This document shows, piece by piece, positions 53,211 through 62,444 of a stretch of DNA of 64,000 bases (positions are counted from its first letter, which is position 1; each line of letters opens with the position of its first letter). Location: assembly GCA_964370645.1 (NCBI GenBank), contig CAYJJS010000001.1, forward strand, positions 1 through 64,000. The letters are read 5' to 3'. The position numbers were made by a program, and so were the translations under genes. The notes under the pieces are model-generated. The model had not been told where the DNA came from. It saw nothing but the letters and a program-made list of their open reading frames with translations, and did not search any database. Source of the DNA: CAMQRS01 sp964370645 (GTDB lineage: Bacteria; Bacillota_I; Bacilli_A; Erysipelotrichales; Erysipelotrichaceae).

Positions 53211-53239
53211 ATATTACAGTAATATGCAAAACAAGTCAA
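53211..53239 (-). promoter_or_regulatory. Promoter of the rplU operon
   Basis: TTGACT (53234-53239), 17 bp, TAATAT (53211-53216) on the minus strand. Confidence 0.85.
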
Positions 53240-53296
53240 ACATTTTCTAACTTTTTTTACCTTGTAGTGTGAATGTGTACATCCCTTTAAAAATAC

Positions 53297-53317
53297 AAAA
53301 AGGAAGATTACTCTTCC
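53297..53317 (-). terminator. Terminator of the nitroreductase gene
   Basis: On the minus strand GGAAGA-loop-TCTTCC is followed by five T. It overlaps the stop codon at 53308. Confidence 0.7.
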
Positions 53318-53820
53318 TCAGAAATATAACGTATGCGCGAAGCATCATAACGATCTACAAAATGATTTGCATCTTTTTTCAACGGATAACCTAATGCAAC
53401 CACACTATATGGTAACAAGTGTTCCTCTAAAGCATACTTCTCTTTTATAAAATTCATTCTCTCAACATCTGGTGCAGTTCCAAACCACACACTACCTAAC
53501 CCTAACGAAGTTGCTTGCAACTGTATGTTTTGGGTAAGTGCTCCTAAGTCTTGTTGCCAATAGTCCGCAAAAATCATTCGTTTCGTATTCCCTAAAACAA
53601 TAATGGCAGCAGTTGCTTGTGTTAAACAACCTGCATAAGGATTATATTTTGACAACGCATCCAGTTGAGAACGCCCTCTTACCACAATGAATTCCCATGG
53701 CTGCTGATTTGCGGCTGAAGGAGCCTGCATAGCAGCTCTTAATATACTTTCTATATCTTCTTGTTTCACACTTTCATTTGTAAATTGACGTACACTTCTT
53801 CTAGTGAATATTTCATTCAT
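53308..53820 (-). CDS. Nitroreductase-family flavoprotein
   Basis: From ATG 53820 (MNEIFTRRSVRQFTNESV) the 170-residue protein is a nitroreductase with the FMN-binding RRSVRQF and APSAANQQPWEFIVV motifs and GLGSVWFGTAP. It reduces nitro compounds, quinones or similar with NAD(P)H. It starts 2 bp after the VOC gene stop. Confidence 0.9.
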   Translation of the reverse strand: MNEIFTRRSVRQFTNESVKQEDIESILRAAMQAPSAANQQPWEFIVVRGRSQLDALSKYNPYAGCLTQATAAIIVLGNTKRMIFADYWQQDLGALTQNIQLQATSLGLGSVWFGTAPDVERMNFIKEKYALEEHLLPYSVVALGYPLKKDANHFVDRYDASRIRYISEEE

Positions 53821-53822
53821 AT

Positions 53823-54194
53823 CTACACTCTTTTCTGGCAAAATTCTATTTTTGAATTTCCACCATTAATGAAAAAGTAATCCATACCATTATCAAACAA
53901 AAAATCAATATATCCTAATGGTGTGCTAACACAACCAAGCTTTTGATAATATGCATAATCTTGCTGGATATCCTCTGATACATACGCAATGTGATCCATT
54001 ACACTTTGTGTCAAACTTGTATCTTCAACAAGCTCAAACATATTTATTCCATCACTCAAAAACACAAACTCTTTATGTCCCATAAAACGATGCGCAATCG
54101 TACACCCTAATTCTTGTGTATAAAACAAAATTGCTTCCTCTAAGTTTGGTACTGTAATATTAATATGATCAATCTTTCTACCTTGTTTTTCCAT
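53823..54194 (-). CDS. VOC-family (glyoxalase/bleomycin resistance-like) protein
   Basis: The 123-residue single VOC domain begins KIDHINITVPNLEEAILFYTQELG and has MFELVED and HIAYVSEDIQQDYAY. It is a metal-dependent enzyme or binding protein of unknown substrate. It is cotranscribed with the nitroreductase. The next upstream gene ends 280 bp away. Confidence 0.88.
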   Translation of the reverse strand: MEKQGRKIDHINITVPNLEEAILFYTQELGCTIAHRFMGHKEFVFLSDGINMFELVEDTSLTQSVMDHIAYVSEDIQQDYAYYQKLGCVSTPLGYIDFLFDNGMDYFFINGGNSKIEFCQKRV

Positions 54195-54474
54195 ACTCTC
54201 TCCCTATAGCGTTTTTTCGCTCTCTTACCATTTTAAGAATCTTTCTTTTAGTGGATAGATCCACTTGCTTATTTGATGTATTTATTAAGAAAATTACATC
54301 TAGTCCTAGTTAGAAACTTTACATTCCTCACAACAAACCATTCAAGTCTACAAATCAAATAATACTTGTTTTCACCTCATTAATCAAGCGTGTATATACA
54401 CTTTACTTTGTTATACTACTCCCTATTTGTAAACTACTTACTTTTGGGATATAGTGAACAATCGAAAAGCTATA
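54195..54474. other. 280-bp intergenic region with no supported gene
   Basis: It contains only weak hairpins (AGTGGAT...ATCCACT near 54250; GCG-T6-CGC near 54206). A start-less 45-codon frame on the minus strand lacks recognisable features. Confidence 0.6.
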
Positions 54475-55128
54475 TTACACTCTTTCTATAATATCATCTT
54501 TAGCCAATCTTGATTTTGGCAAATCTTTATTAAAATCTTGTTGTGCATGATATCCAATTGATACTACAAAAGCAGCAGTATATCCTTTTTCATTCAAAGA
54601 AAACTCCGTATCTAATGCTTTTAAATCTAAACCTTCCATGGCAATAGCATCTAATCCTAACGCTGCTACACCTAACAAAAAGTTTCCTAAACTTAAATAT
54701 ACTTGCTTTTCCGCCCAATGTTGGAAATCTTTATAATCATACTTATGCATATTGGCAAAAATACTTCTAGCAGCGTGGTTTTGTTCTTTAAACTCCGGTT
54801 GTGGAAAACGCCCATCTCGCTCCTCTTTTGCCAACACTTTCAATAATTGTTCTTCACTTAAGTCAACTTGACTCGCAAATACAACAACTGCACTTGCATC
54901 TAAGACTTTCGTTTCATTAAAACTATAAAATCCACTTGCTGCTTTTGCAATACGTTTCTTTCCTTCTTCACTTGTTGCTAAGATAAAATGCCAAGGTTGA
55001 ATGTTCGTAGAAGATGGCGAAAGTTGCAACAAATCTTCTATTTGAGATATTTGTTGTTCATCCAATTTTTTATCCTTATCAAATTCCTTTGTGCTATATC
55101 TAGCTTTTGCTATTTCTATAATATTCAT
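54475..55128 (-). CDS. NAD(P)H nitroreductase (NfsB-like)
   Basis: From ATG 55128 (MNIIEIAKARYSTKEFDKDKKL; site GGAGG) the 217-residue enzyme has the NfsB-like ARYSTKEF and LSPSSTNIQPWHFI FMN motifs and LGLDAIAMEGLD. It is an oxygen-insensitive flavin reductase. It lies downstream of an HxlR regulator with a palindrome in between, so electrophile-inducible expression is likely. Confidence 0.92.
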   Translation of the reverse strand: MNIIEIAKARYSTKEFDKDKKLDEQQISQIEDLLQLSPSSTNIQPWHFILATSEEGKKRIAKAASGFYSFNETKVLDASAVVVFASQVDLSEEQLLKVLAKEERDGRFPQPEFKEQNHAARSIFANMHKYDYKDFQHWAEKQVYLSLGNFLLGVAALGLDAIAMEGLDLKALDTEFSLNEKGYTAAFVVSIGYHAQQDFNKDLPKSRLAKDDIIERV

Positions 55129-55200
55129 ATTTTTTCCTCCATGTATGCATTTAGTATGCACCATATCTTCACATTCATCAATTATGGATATTATTGTCAG

Positions 55201-55220
55201 TACGGATAAATTTGTCCGTA
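55201..55220. promoter_or_regulatory. Palindrome TACGGATAAATTTGTCCGTA, candidate HxlR operator
   Basis: The 20 bp are symmetric at 18 positions. They lie directly after the HxlR stop codon and about 73 bp before the nitroreductase start. Confidence 0.55.
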
Positions 55221-55223
55221 GTC

Positions 55224-55571
55224 TTATTTACACAACACTCTAGCATAATCATATTGCGCATTGTATTTATTCCCCCATGCATTCAATGCCTGCAATAAAG
55301 GTAAAACTTCTTTACCTATACTTGTTAAAGAATACTCTACACGTAATACTTTTTCATTATATACCTCTCTATAAACCAGATTAGATGCTTCTAGTTGACG
55401 AAGTTCTCGACTCAACACCCTTTCACTAATATCGGGCAATAAACGTTTCAACTGGCCATATCGAAGCTGTGTTTGATTTCCTATATGAAATATAAGAAGC
55501 GGCTTCCATTTTCCTCCAATAATATCTAAAGTCAGTTCCATGTTACAATTAAACACTCTCATTTCATTCAT
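55224..55571 (-). CDS. HxlR-family redox-type regulator
   Basis: The 115 residues show the family opening FNCNMELTLDIIGGKWKPLLIFH with the redox-sensing Cys9, followed by RYGQLKRLLPDISERVLSRELRQLE. HxlR proteins such as YodB sense quinones or diamide through this Cys and control nitroreductase genes. The nitroreductase lies immediately downstream, with a palindrome between. Confidence 0.9.
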   Translation of the reverse strand: MNEMRVFNCNMELTLDIIGGKWKPLLIFHIGNQTQLRYGQLKRLLPDISERVLSRELRQLEASNLVYREVYNEKVLRVEYSLTSIGKEVLPLLQALNAWGNKYNAQYDYARVLCK

Positions 55572-55620
55572 ACGATACCTCTCTTACTATATAGTATACA
55601 AAAAGAAAATCCATTATGGA

Positions 55621-56853
55621 TCATCTTTTTCTCATTATTTTTTTTATTATTTGAATTAGATGATATTTATAAGATATACCTACTTCATATTCCCCAATCA
55701 ATTGCTCAACATATCCATTGAATCCACGTTTGAATTCATAAATCCCATACCCTTCTGGTTTTTGGGCAATATTTGCAGGAATTCCATAAAAATTATACTT
55801 ATCATAACCTTCTTCAATCGCTTGTACAATCATTTCCCATTGTAATAAATATTGCGATTTGAATTTCATATATTTTTGATAATTCCCACTACTCAAATAC
55901 ACAATCTCTGGACTTGTTTTCATGAACATAGAAGCCGACATAACAATGATGTCTTTTCCTGCTTCATCATGTATTTGTTGTGCTTCCTTCATACGCTTTT
56001 GTAAGTTTTGAATATCTTCCTTCAAAACACGCTCTCGCTTTTCTCTTCCTTTAGTATCTTTCAATTGATTTATTTTCTCTTCGATCATCTGTATTTCACT
56101 ATGAATTTTCCTTTTATAATCCACTAGATTTAATTCACTAACCATGAAACAAACTTCCTTATCTTTATGAAACGTTTCGTACACACTCTCATAATAAGAC
56201 AAAGGGCGCGATGTAAAACTACGTCTTTCCCCCGTCGAAATTAACACATCATAAAAGACATTTAACTCATCAAAACCCAATTCACGTATATAAATACCCC
56301 ATTTTTTAGCCTGACTAATCAAATTACGAGTGTTTTGTTTCATTTCTTTAAACACGATATCTTGCGTTTTTCCTTTTACATCTAACGAAAACATCCAACT
56401 AGCCTGCGCATTATCATTGTGTTTAAGTTTTTTGAATTTAAGCGATTCTAGTTTTTCACATATGTGCGAATGATCTATGCCACCCACCACAACATTACCA
56501 TCAATATCTCTTTGTTTATATATCATGTATGGATCTATTTTAAGTGAACATCCACTCTTTTTTCTTACAAATTGTTTTACTTCTTTTACAAAATATTCAA
56601 GCACTTCATTATTTTCATAATCCAATAAAAATCCTCGAACAGCTTCAAAGTTATATGCATTCAACTTAGTTTTTCTCGCATATAACATTGTTGCTGCAAT
56701 AAGTGTATCATTATTTTTTACACCCACAAAATATACATTTTGCCCCCCTGCTTTTCGTAATGTTGCAAACTTTGGTGATGATAAAAATGATTTTAATGGA
56801 TGTGTTTGCCAAAACACCCCATATTCTTGTTCACTAATCTCTTGAAACTTCAT
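55621..56853 (-). CDS. FemX/FemAB-family peptidoglycan aminoacyltransferase
   Basis: The 410-residue protein has two GNAT-like halves split by a coiled coil (about 235-290, rich in KIHSEIQMIEEKINQLK). FemAB hallmarks include EAVRGFLLDYEN and LQWEMIVQAIEEGYDKYNFYG. It adds amino acids from aminoacyl-tRNA to lipid II in the cross-bridge. It is not in an obvious operon, since the dnaE stop is 52 bp upstream. Confidence 0.9.
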   Translation of the reverse strand: MKFQEISEQEYGVFWQTHPLKSFLSSPKFATLRKAGGQNVYFVGVKNNDTLIAATMLYARKTKLNAYNFEAVRGFLLDYENNEVLEYFVKEVKQFVRKKSGCSLKIDPYMIYKQRDIDGNVVVGGIDHSHICEKLESLKFKKLKHNDNAQASWMFSLDVKGKTQDIVFKEMKQNTRNLISQAKKWGIYIRELGFDELNVFYDVLISTGERRSFTSRPLSYYESVYETFHKDKEVCFMVSELNLVDYKRKIHSEIQMIEEKINQLKDTKGREKRERVLKEDIQNLQKRMKEAQQIHDEAGKDIIVMSASMFMKTSPEIVYLSSGNYQKYMKFKSQYLLQWEMIVQAIEEGYDKYNFYGIPANIAQKPEGYGIYEFKRGFNGYVEQLIGEYEVGISYKYHLIQIIKKIMRKR

Positions 56854-56905
56854 ATAAACCTCACTTTTTTTATATTTAACTTGATAATATTATCATAATT
56901 CATTT

Positions 56906-59900
56906 TTAATGTATAGCAATATCTTTTAGCCTAGTTACAAAGCAACTATTCACTTTATCGATTCTACCTTCAATGTATAAGTAGGCACCAATTTTTAACA
57001 TCCCTTTATTACGCGCATATAAATTTGGCATGATGACTAAATCAATCTTTTCAGTATCATCACTCGCACCAACAAACACCATCATTTCACCTGTTTTTGT
57101 ACGGTGTTCTTTCAATCTTTCAACACTACATACAAACACTATGTTTCGCATCCCCTGTTTCAATTGAATGATGCTTAAAGCGTGAGGTATCGTTGCCCGA
57201 ATTTTTGAAATCGGATGTTCCTTCAAATAAAAACCTAATACTTTTTTCTCATTTTCAGCAACAATAAAAGCATTTTCCTTCATAAGTGGAATGTGTGGTG
57301 GACTCATCAAATTCATATTAATAAAGACATCTCCATCCTCTTCGTGAGATACAATGGAAGCATATGTATAAGCGTCATCAAGTGCAAGCTTCATAGATAA
57401 ACGATTGTAGCCAAAACAATCTAATGCACCTGCATCTAATAAGGACTCCGTTATATTCTTATGCACCTTTTTAAAAGCTACACGGGCAATAAAATCAAAA
57501 AAATCATTATATGACTTGTGCGACCTTTCATTCACAATAGCATCACAAGCTACACTACCTACATTTTTAATATTTCGTAAAGGAAAACGTAATGCTCCAT
57601 TTTCTATAGTATATACTTGACAGCTATGATTCACACAAGGAGGCAATACTTGAATACCTCTTCTTTTTGCTTCAAACAAATATTCTTTTGTTTTAAATTC
57701 GTGCGAAATCACACTGTTCAACAAACTACAAAAGAAAGGAAGTGGATAATTCGCTTTCAAGTACGCCAATTGATAAGCAATTAATGCATATGCAAAAGAA
57801 TGCGAGCGATTAAACCCATAACCTGCAAACTTTTGAATTGCACCAAACGCTGTTTCAGCAACTTCTTCACTATATCCATTTTTCAAAGAGCCTTGCATAA
57901 ACTCTTTATGTAAACCTTGCATTTCCTTCACTTGTTTTTTAGACATTGCTTTTCTTAAAATATCCGCCTTACCTAGTGAAAAATTAGCCATACTTTGTGC
58001 CAATTGCATTATCTGCTCTTGGTAAATAAATACCCCATACGTATTCTTTGTGATATATGCAATATTTTCATGCAAATACTCGATATGATCAGACTCTTTA
58101 TTTTCCAAATACAAAGGTATATTTTCCATGGGTCCAGGACGAAACAGTGCAATTGCAGCCACAATTTGTTCAAAATTACTTACTCTCATTTTACGAAGAA
58201 GATTTTTCATCCCTTCACTTTCTAATTGAAAAACTCCCATTGTGTCAACATCTTGCAACAACGAAAATGTTTTTTCATCATCTAGTGGAATTTTCAAAAT
58301 ATCAAGTTCATTATCTATTTGTGAGACAACTTCATCAATAATAGTTAGATTTCGTAATCCTAAAAAATCCATTTTAATTAAACCTAATCGCTCTAAATAT
58401 TCCATTGTATATTGTGTAGACATCATAGCAGACTCTACTTGTACTAAAGGACATACAGTGGCGATTTCTTCTCTAGCAAATACAATTCCTGCTGCATGTG
58501 TACTTATGTGTCTTTCCAACCCTTCAAGCTGAATTGCCAAATTATATAACTCTTGAAATTTTTTACTCGCCATAATAATGGATTGAAATTTTTTACTTTC
58601 AGAAAACACCTTTTTCAATTGTACATTCAATGTGTTTGGAACAAGTTTTGAAATCATATCCACATCACGAGTAGGTATTTGTAACACTCTTGCGACATCT
58701 CTTAACACTTGTTTTGCTTTCATAGTACCAAATGTAATAATGTGTGCAACATGTTCTTTACCATATTTTTGATACACATATTGAATCACCTCTTCACGAC
58801 GATCATCAGGAAAATCAATATCAATATCCGGCATACTAATACGTTCTGGATTTAAAAAACGCTCAAATAACAGATCGTACTTAATCGGGTCAACTTGCGT
58901 AATTCCTAAACAATATGAAACCAAAGAGCCTGCAGCACTCCCCCTACCTGGACCTACATATATTTTTTTACTTTTAGCGAAACGAATAAAGTCATAAACA
59001 ATCAAAAAATAATCTGAAAAACCCATATTCGATATGACATCCAACTCATAAGATAGACGTTTTGCATATATTTCTCCAACTTCATTTTCCAATCTTTTTT
59101 CAAGACCTTTTTTGCACAAACTTCTAAGGTATATATTTGAATCTACATTAAATTTATTCTCAAACACTGGAAGATGGGCTTGTGTAAACTGCATTTGCAC
59201 ATTACATGCATCCGCAATTTTATATGTATTTTGAATACATTGCGCACTATATAATTGTTGCATCTGTAACGTTGAACGAAAATAGCGTTTACGAGAAAAA
59301 CGAAGAGATGGATCATTAATCTGTTTTTGTTGTGCAATGGCACACAGCGCCTTATACGCTTCCTCATTATCTTCTTCTTTATAATAAATTCGACTCAATG
59401 CAAATGTATCAATGTATAATGCATCTGCAGCATTTTGTAGAAGTACATTTTTGTTACGTAATAGACCTGAGTCATTCATTGCAACAGCAATATAAAAAGA
59501 TGAAAAATCTTTCTTCACATCACTTAGAAAGTTTTTTATCGAATTGTATTCATCCTTTAATAAGAATGAATGCAAGTTATCATGTGCACCCGCAGTTGTT
59601 AGGATTACTTCATTGTCGAATTGTTTTAATGTTTCATATTCTATATATTTTTGATTTGTATTCAAATACGTAGATAGTTTCATCAGTGTTTGAAAACCGA
59701 TATCATTTTTTGCATACATTATAAAATGATATGGTAAACCTTCTTTATGTGTCACAAATTCTAAACCAAAGATGGGTTTTATCCCCTGCTCTTTACACGC
59801 ATCAAAAAATGCAAGACTACCATACATAACGTTAAAATCAACTAATGCTATTGCGCTTTGATTGTGTCTTTTCGCAAATTCTACAATTTCTTTCACTTTG

Positions 59901-59950
59901 AATGTGCTTGACAATAATGAAAACGAACTTCTCACATGTAAATGAATCAT
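56906..59950 (-). CDS. dnaE: DNA polymerase III alpha subunit DnaE
   Basis: The 1014-residue protein has an N-terminal PHP domain (HLHVRSSFSLLSS), the palm/finger catalytic Asp motif PDIDIDFPDDRR near residue 375, GYGFNRSHSFAYALIAYQLAYLK, and a C-terminal OB fold. As the shorter DnaE (not PolC), it probably extends RNA primers. It is followed by the femX gene. Confidence 0.95.
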   Translation of the reverse strand: MIHLHVRSSFSLLSSTFKVKEIVEFAKRHNQSAIALVDFNVMYGSLAFFDACKEQGIKPIFGLEFVTHKEGLPYHFIMYAKNDIGFQTLMKLSTYLNTNQKYIEYETLKQFDNEVILTTAGAHDNLHSFLLKDEYNSIKNFLSDVKKDFSSFYIAVAMNDSGLLRNKNVLLQNAADALYIDTFALSRIYYKEEDNEEAYKALCAIAQQKQINDPSLRFSRKRYFRSTLQMQQLYSAQCIQNTYKIADACNVQMQFTQAHLPVFENKFNVDSNIYLRSLCKKGLEKRLENEVGEIYAKRLSYELDVISNMGFSDYFLIVYDFIRFAKSKKIYVGPGRGSAAGSLVSYCLGITQVDPIKYDLLFERFLNPERISMPDIDIDFPDDRREEVIQYVYQKYGKEHVAHIITFGTMKAKQVLRDVARVLQIPTRDVDMISKLVPNTLNVQLKKVFSESKKFQSIIMASKKFQELYNLAIQLEGLERHISTHAAGIVFAREEIATVCPLVQVESAMMSTQYTMEYLERLGLIKMDFLGLRNLTIIDEVVSQIDNELDILKIPLDDEKTFSLLQDVDTMGVFQLESEGMKNLLRKMRVSNFEQIVAAIALFRPGPMENIPLYLENKESDHIEYLHENIAYITKNTYGVFIYQEQIMQLAQSMANFSLGKADILRKAMSKKQVKEMQGLHKEFMQGSLKNGYSEEVAETAFGAIQKFAGYGFNRSHSFAYALIAYQLAYLKANYPLPFFCSLLNSVISHEFKTKEYLFEAKRRGIQVLPPCVNHSCQVYTIENGALRFPLRNIKNVGSVACDAIVNERSHKSYNDFFDFIARVAFKKVHKNITESLLDAGALDCFGYNRLSMKLALDDAYTYASIVSHEEDGDVFINMNLMSPPHIPLMKENAFIVAENEKKVLGFYLKEHPISKIRATIPHALSIIQLKQGMRNIVFVCSVERLKEHRTKTGEMMVFVGASDDTEKIDLVIMPNLYARNKGMLKIGAYLYIEGRIDKVNSCFVTRLKDIAIH

Positions 59951-59970
59951 GACTTCCCTCCTTGATTTAG

Positions 59971-60000
59971 AAAAATCCTTTATTATAAAATAAAGGATTT
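59971..60000 (-). terminator. Terminator at the end of nrnA
   Basis: AATCCTTTA/TAAAGGATT forms a 9-bp stem, followed by five T on the minus strand. It overlaps the nrnA stop codon. Confidence 0.85.
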
Positions 60001-60928
60001 ATTTGATTAATGCATTCAACATTTCAACAAGCGATAAAATACCTTTTTTATCAAGTTGTTTAACTCCACAAGCATGCTTGTGTCCACCGCCCTGAAATGC
60101 ATTCGCGACTGTATCAATCGCATATTTTTTTGAACGTAAAGATCCATTATATAAACCCTCACTAGATGTATTATCCTGCGTGAATAAACACCACATCTCA
60201 ACTTCTTGAATATTAGACATAACAAATACATTTTCTTTTGCTTCATTATAACTAAGTCCTAATGCTTCATACACCTCTGTATCGATAACACTATATAGTA
60301 CTTTCCCATCCAGTATACTACGTGCATAAATTTCTTTTTGTAAAGAAAATTGTGCATATGTTTTATACATTCTTTCTTGGTGAATAGCATTTACATCCAA
60401 ACCTTGGCTAACTAAATAAGCAGCACAAGCAAGTGAGTCAGCAGTCGTATTATTCGTTGTGAATCCCGCAGAATCCGCCAACAAGCCAAGATATAAATAT
60501 TTCGCACAAGCTAATGGCATAGTGTAACCACCTTGTTGAATAAGAGTAGCCACAATCTCACAAGTAGCACTTGCACTTGTATTCACATAAGAAATATCTT
60601 CATATGTATCCACAACAATGTGGTGATCTATTTTCACAATCGTATCTGCTAGCAAGTAACGTTGATCATCAATACGTTGTGCATTTGCACAATCTAAAAC
60701 AATCGCTATACTTCCTTTGATTGCGTCATCTTGAACATGATCAATACGATCAAACATGCGCGCACAAGAACCAACATCATCTCCCAATGCATATACTTTT
60801 TTATCAGGAAAATGCGCTTGATAAAAAGTTTTTAACGCAAACTGTGAACCCATTGCATCGGCATCAGCACTTGTGTGTCGAAATAAACAAATCGTATCGA
60901 AAGGTTGTACTAAAGTTAATAAGTCCAT
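59999..60928 (-). CDS. nrnA: DHH-family oligoribonuclease/pAp phosphatase NrnA
   Basis: From ATG 60928 the 309-residue protein has the DHH motifs HTSADADAMGS, VKIDHHIVVD and the C-terminal DHHA1 loop GGGHKHACG. NrnA hydrolyses nanoRNAs and pAp. The start lies 1 bp after the ackA stop, indicating cotranscription. Confidence 0.92.
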   Translation of the reverse strand: MDLLTLVQPFDTICLFRHTSADADAMGSQFALKTFYQAHFPDKKVYALGDDVGSCARMFDRIDHVQDDAIKGSIAIVLDCANAQRIDDQRYLLADTIVKIDHHIVVDTYEDISYVNTSASATCEIVATLIQQGGYTMPLACAKYLYLGLLADSAGFTTNNTTADSLACAAYLVSQGLDVNAIHQERMYKTYAQFSLQKEIYARSILDGKVLYSVIDTEVYEALGLSYNEAKENVFVMSNIQEVEMWCLFTQDNTSSEGLYNGSLRSKKYAIDTVANAFQGGGHKHACGVKQLDKKGILSLVEMLNALIK

Positions 60929-60929
60929 C

Positions 60930-62123
60930 TTATGCAATGATTGCAAAACAATCTTTTGCCATAACCACTTCTTCGTTTGTTGGAATTAAGAATACTTTTA
61001 CTTTTGAACCTTCTTTTGTTAATTCCGTTTCTTCTCCACGTAATTTATGGTTTTTCTCTACATCAAAATCAACACCTAATGTATTTGCAAGTTTTAAACT
61101 CACTTCTCTACGTAAAATGTGATCATTTTCACCTAAACCAGCAGTAAATACAATTGCATCTAGTCCTTCTAATTGTACATAGTAACTTCCAATGTATTGA
61201 ATTACCTTGTTTAAAAATAAATCATATGCTAATTTCGCACGTTCATTTCCTTCATCAATTGCATTTTCAATATCTCTACCATCACTAGAAACACCACTTA
61301 CTCCAAGTAAACCAGATTCTTTATTCATGATATGATCCATTTGATCAGCACTTAAACCTAGTTTTTTCATCATGTAAGGAACGATTGCAGGATCAATATC
61401 TCCACTACGTGTTCCCATCATAACACCCGCTAATGGTGTGAACCCCATTGATGTGTTAACACATTTTCCACCATCAACAGCACTTACACTACATCCTCCA
61501 CCTAAGTGACATGTAATGATTTTCGTATCTTCGATATTTTTATTTAATAATTCAGCACATCTTTTAGACACATAGTAATGTGATGTCCCATGCATCCCAT
61601 ATTTTCTCACTTTATGATCCGTATACCAATTGTATGGTAAAGGATACACATAGTGATCGCTTTCCATTGTTTGGTGGAATGCTGTATCAAATGTAAATGT
61701 GTGTTTACACTCAGGTAGAGCTTCTTTAAAAGCACGATATCCTACTAACGCTCCTGGATTATGTAAAGGAGCTAATTCACACAACTCTTCCACTTTTGAA
61801 ACTACATCTTCATCCACTAATACGGATTTTGAAAAATACTCTCCTCCATGCACAATACGATGACCTGCACCTTTAATTTCATCTAAATTAGCAACCACTT
61901 CATACTTCACTAATGATTCCAACAATAAATTTACAGCATCTGTATGTGTCTGAATTTCTTGTACGAATTTAATTTTTTCTCCATTTGCTTTCATTGTGAA
62001 GATTGCATCTTCAAATCCAATTCTCTCAATAATTCCACTTGTCAACACTTCCTCTTGAGGCATTGTGTAAAGTTGAAATTTTAAAGAACTACTCCCTGCG
62101 TTTACTGCAATAATTTTTGTCAT
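60930..62123 (-). CDS. ackA: Acetate kinase
   Basis: The 397-residue ASKHA kinase has NAGSSSLKFQLY at the N-terminus, MHGTSHYYVSKR, CHLGGGCSVSAV and GENDHILRREV. It makes ATP and acetate from acetyl phosphate, consistent with a fermentative organism. No pta is in the window. The start is 6 bp after the ylxM stop. Confidence 0.97.
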   Translation of the reverse strand: MTKIIAVNAGSSSLKFQLYTMPQEEVLTSGIIERIGFEDAIFTMKANGEKIKFVQEIQTHTDAVNLLLESLVKYEVVANLDEIKGAGHRIVHGGEYFSKSVLVDEDVVSKVEELCELAPLHNPGALVGYRAFKEALPECKHTFTFDTAFHQTMESDHYVYPLPYNWYTDHKVRKYGMHGTSHYYVSKRCAELLNKNIEDTKIITCHLGGGCSVSAVDGGKCVNTSMGFTPLAGVMMGTRSGDIDPAIVPYMMKKLGLSADQMDHIMNKESGLLGVSGVSSDGRDIENAIDEGNERAKLAYDLFLNKVIQYIGSYYVQLEGLDAIVFTAGLGENDHILRREVSLKLANTLGVDFDVEKNHKLRGEETELTKEGSKVKVFLIPTNEEVVMAKDCFAIIA

Positions 62124-62129
62124 TTTGTT

Positions 62130-62444
62130 TTACTCACTTTCTATTAATTTATTCATAACTTCAATAACTTCTGCATCGTCTGATGTACTTAGTCTACTAT
62201 ATAGTTTACTACGTTTATCAAATTTTTCAACCAATTCTAGCTTGCTTTCATAATCTTTTAACGATTTTATAACTCTTTTTATCAAATCTTGTACTGCACT
62301 TCGTGTAATTTCATATTGTTCACTAATTTCAGATAAAGAATAATCTTCACGATAGTACAAATGTAAGACATCTCTTTGCTTTTGTGTTAATAAATTTTCA
62401 TAAAAATCTAATAATTTATTAATCCACTCAAACTCATCATTCAT
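62130..62444 (-). CDS. ylxM: UPF0122/YlxM HTH protein
   Basis: From ATG 62444 (MNDEFEWINKLLDFYE; site GAAGG) the 104 residues hold a sigma-4-like HTH (LTQKQRDVLHLYYREDYSLSEISEQYEITRSAVQDLIKR). YlxM is encoded with ftsY or ffh and may modulate SRP. The start overlaps the ftsY end by 8 bp. Confidence 0.92.
   Translation of the reverse strand: MNDEFEWINKLLDFYENLLTQKQRDVLHLYYREDYSLSEISEQYEITRSAVQDLIKRVIKSLKDYESKLELVEKFDKRSKLYSRLSTSDDAEVIEVMNKLIESE

Noticed and set aside
54195..54474. Start-less 45-codon frame between the VOC and nitroreductase genes
   Set aside because: No start or recognisable motif, and other frames are similarly open in this AT-rich spacer.
56885..56900. TGATAATATTATCA palindrome between femX and dnaE
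   Set aside because: It is composed almost only of A and T in an AT-rich spacer, so chance symmetry is likely and no linked regulator is present.
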